The notes under the pieces are model-generated. The model ran no database searches and was not told where the DNA came from. It worked only from the letters and a program-made list of their open reading frames with translations. DNA of 8,002 nt from Thermus kawarayensis JCM 12314 (lineage in GTDB: Bacteria > Deinococcota > Deinococci > Deinococcales > Thermaceae): positions 1 through 8,002 of the forward strand of contig BBBL01000064.1 of NCBI GenBank assembly GCA_001311545.1, read 5' to 3'. The position numbers were made by a program, and so were the translations under genes. Positions 7,009 to 8,002 of the stretch are shown here, piece after piece. How positions within the stretch are numbered: position 1 is the stretch's first letter; each line of letters opens with the position of its first letter.

Positions 7009-7576
7009 TCAAAGGAGCAGGCTCCAGGTCCTCCGCTCCATCTCCAAAATGCCCTCCAGGTAGCGGGCCAAAACCCCCGGGTCCAGCCCCTCGGCCATTC
7101 CCTGGGCCAGCACCTCCAGGTCAAAGAGCACCGCCTGGAACTCCGGGGCCGCCCAGTGCTCGGAAAGCTCCTGCCAGGGGCCATCTCCCCCACGTGGCGT
7201 TCCAGGCCTCGAGGAAGAGGCGGTTGAGGAAGTAGAAGAGCACCAGGCGGTAGGGGTAGGCAAGCCCCGCCATCTCCTCCAGAAGGGCCGCGTATTCCCG
7301 CCGCACCGGGTGGACGGGAGCCTTGGGGTCCGCCCCTTGGGCCAAAAGCCAGTCCAGCTCCTCCACCGTGGCCAAGAGGGCTTGGACCAGGGGGAAGCGA
7401 TGGGCCTGGGGGGCCTCGGCGAGGAGGCCCACCTGGTAGCGGTACAGGGCCTCCACAAAGGGGTAGTCCTGCTTCAGCCAAAAGGCGAAGCGCTCCCGGT
7501 CCCAGCGGATAGGAAGGGCCTTAAGCGCCTCCAAGGCTTGGTGGTAGTGGGCCTCCACCCTCTGCAAAAGCCCCAT
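7009..7576 (-). CDS. TenA/THI-4-like protein (heme-oxygenase-like fold), one frameshift
   Basis: An all-helical protein starting MGLLQRVEAHYHQALEALKAL, then FAFWLKQDYPFVEALYRYQVG, which resembles the TenA helix with its conserved Asp (Asp37 here). It ends with GILEMERRTWSLL, whose Glu may match the C-terminal catalytic Glu of TenA. The catalytic Cys of thiaminase II is not seen in the PYRLVLFYFLNRLFLEAWNA region. Thiaminase activity is therefore doubtful, and a PqqC- or TenA-like protein of unknown substrate is safer. The frame breaks in a C5 run at 7187-7191, where one base too many (or two missing) separates NATWG from DGPWQELSEHW. Repaired length is about 188 residues. The ATG 7576 has GGAGG 5 nt upstream, inside the end of ispE, so the genes are probably co-translated. 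Confidence 0.72.
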
Positions 7577-8002
7577 GGTTCCCTCCCAAAAACCCCCAGC
7601 GGGCGTAGCCCGTGTACCTCAGGGCCTCCACCGCCCTCCTGGCGTGGGCCTCGTCCTCGGCCAGGGCGAAGAAGGCGCTTCCCGAGCCGGAAAGGAGGAC
7701 GCCCCTCAGCCCCAGGGCCCTTAGCCGCGCCTTGACCTCCCGCAGCTCGGGGTGGAGGCGGAAGGCGGGGCCCTCGAGGCTGTTCCAGTAGGGCGGCTCC
7801 TCCCCTCGGGCCAGGGCCTGGAGGATGGCCTCCACCGGAAGCTCGGGGGCGAAGTCGTGGGGCTTCACCTCCCGGTAGACCAAGGGGGTGGGCAGGCGCA
7901 GGCCGGGGGCGAAGACCACCACGGGCACGGGCGGCAGGGAAAGGGGCCTGAGGCGCTCCCCCACCCCACGGGCCTCGGCCACCCTCCCAGGAGGAAGAAG
8001 GG
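7521..8002 (-). CDS. ispE: 4-diphosphocytidyl-2-C-methyl-D-erythritol kinase, 3' part, one frameshift
   Basis: IspE is the GHMP-family kinase of the methylerythritol phosphate route to isoprenoids. The window holds the C-terminal half. It runs from PFFLLG at the edge through AEARGVGERLRPLSLPPVPVVVFAPGL, the ARGEEPPYWNSLEGPAFRL block and the glycine-rich GHMP C-terminal loop LRGVLLSGSGSAFFALAED. These match the T. thermophilus protein I recall closely. The N-terminal part with the ATP-binding loop lies beyond the window. One base is missing at about 7982-7988 (between FLLG and the following Val). After EALRYTGYAR the tail continues about 25 residues to the stop at 7521, longer than the tail I recall and unlike it. 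It overlaps the TenA-like gene by 56 nt. Confidence 0.93.
   Translation of the reverse strand, partial: LLPPGRVAEARGVGERLRPLSLPPVPVVVFAPGLRLPTPLVYREVKPHDFAPELPVEAILQALARGEEPPYWNSLEGPAFRLHPELREVKARLRALGLRGVLLSGSGSAFFALAEDEAHARRAVEALRYTGYARWGFLGGNHGAFAEGGGPLPPSLGGA

Overview
The window is a piece of a high-GC chromosome from a bacterium of the genus Thermus. This rests on recalled sequence: the EF-G, S7, S12, CarD and IspE translations are near-identical to those I remember from Thermus thermophilus, with the same lengths where countable (EF-G comes out at 691 residues; CarD keeps Trp86). The species cannot be named from this alone. It is mostly core genome. I see no CRISPR array, insertion sequence, prophage or obvious new defence system.

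Layout. (1) 1-3175, minus strand: the str operon, with a promoter near 3147-3175, a leader of about 120 nt holding two strong hairpins, then rpsL, rpsG and fusA, and at the very edge the ribosome binding site of the next gene (expected tuf). (2) 3281-3608: two divergent tRNA genes, tRNA-Thr(CGU) on minus and tRNA-Leu(GAG) on plus, with back-to-back promoters and a terminator each. (3) 3609-4042, plus: tsaE (t6A tRNA modification), whose ATG touches the tRNA-Leu terminator. (4) 4004-5844, minus: a cyanophycinase-like protein lacking the family's catalytic residues, a DUF2227-type membrane protein, and an exported TlpA/ResA-like thioredoxin. (5) 5901-6972, plus: a TetR-family repressor (SbtR-like) overlapping carD, a global RNA-polymerase-binding regulator. 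(6) 7009-8002, minus: ispE (isoprenoid pathway, cut by the window edge) overlapping a TenA/THI-4-like gene.

The most striking property is technical. At least ten reading-frame breaks occur in eight genes, including essential single-copy ones (fusA, rpsL, ispE). Nearly all lie in short G/C runs, and the two in fusA are repaired by restoring one base each. They look like sequencing or assembly errors, not pseudogenes. Frameshifted genes are therefore annotated as whole coding regions, with the break positions stated. rpsG, carD and the cyanophycinase-like gene are open throughout.

Biological points worth a second look: the degenerate cyanophycinase-like protein and the palindrome between it and the TetR gene; the structured rpsL leader; an eight-T run at the tetR frame break, which could be a transcriptional slippage site; the facing -35 boxes of the two tRNA promoters; and the joining of the str region to the sbtR-carD-ispE region, which are far apart in T. 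thermophilus HB8 by my memory of locus numbers.
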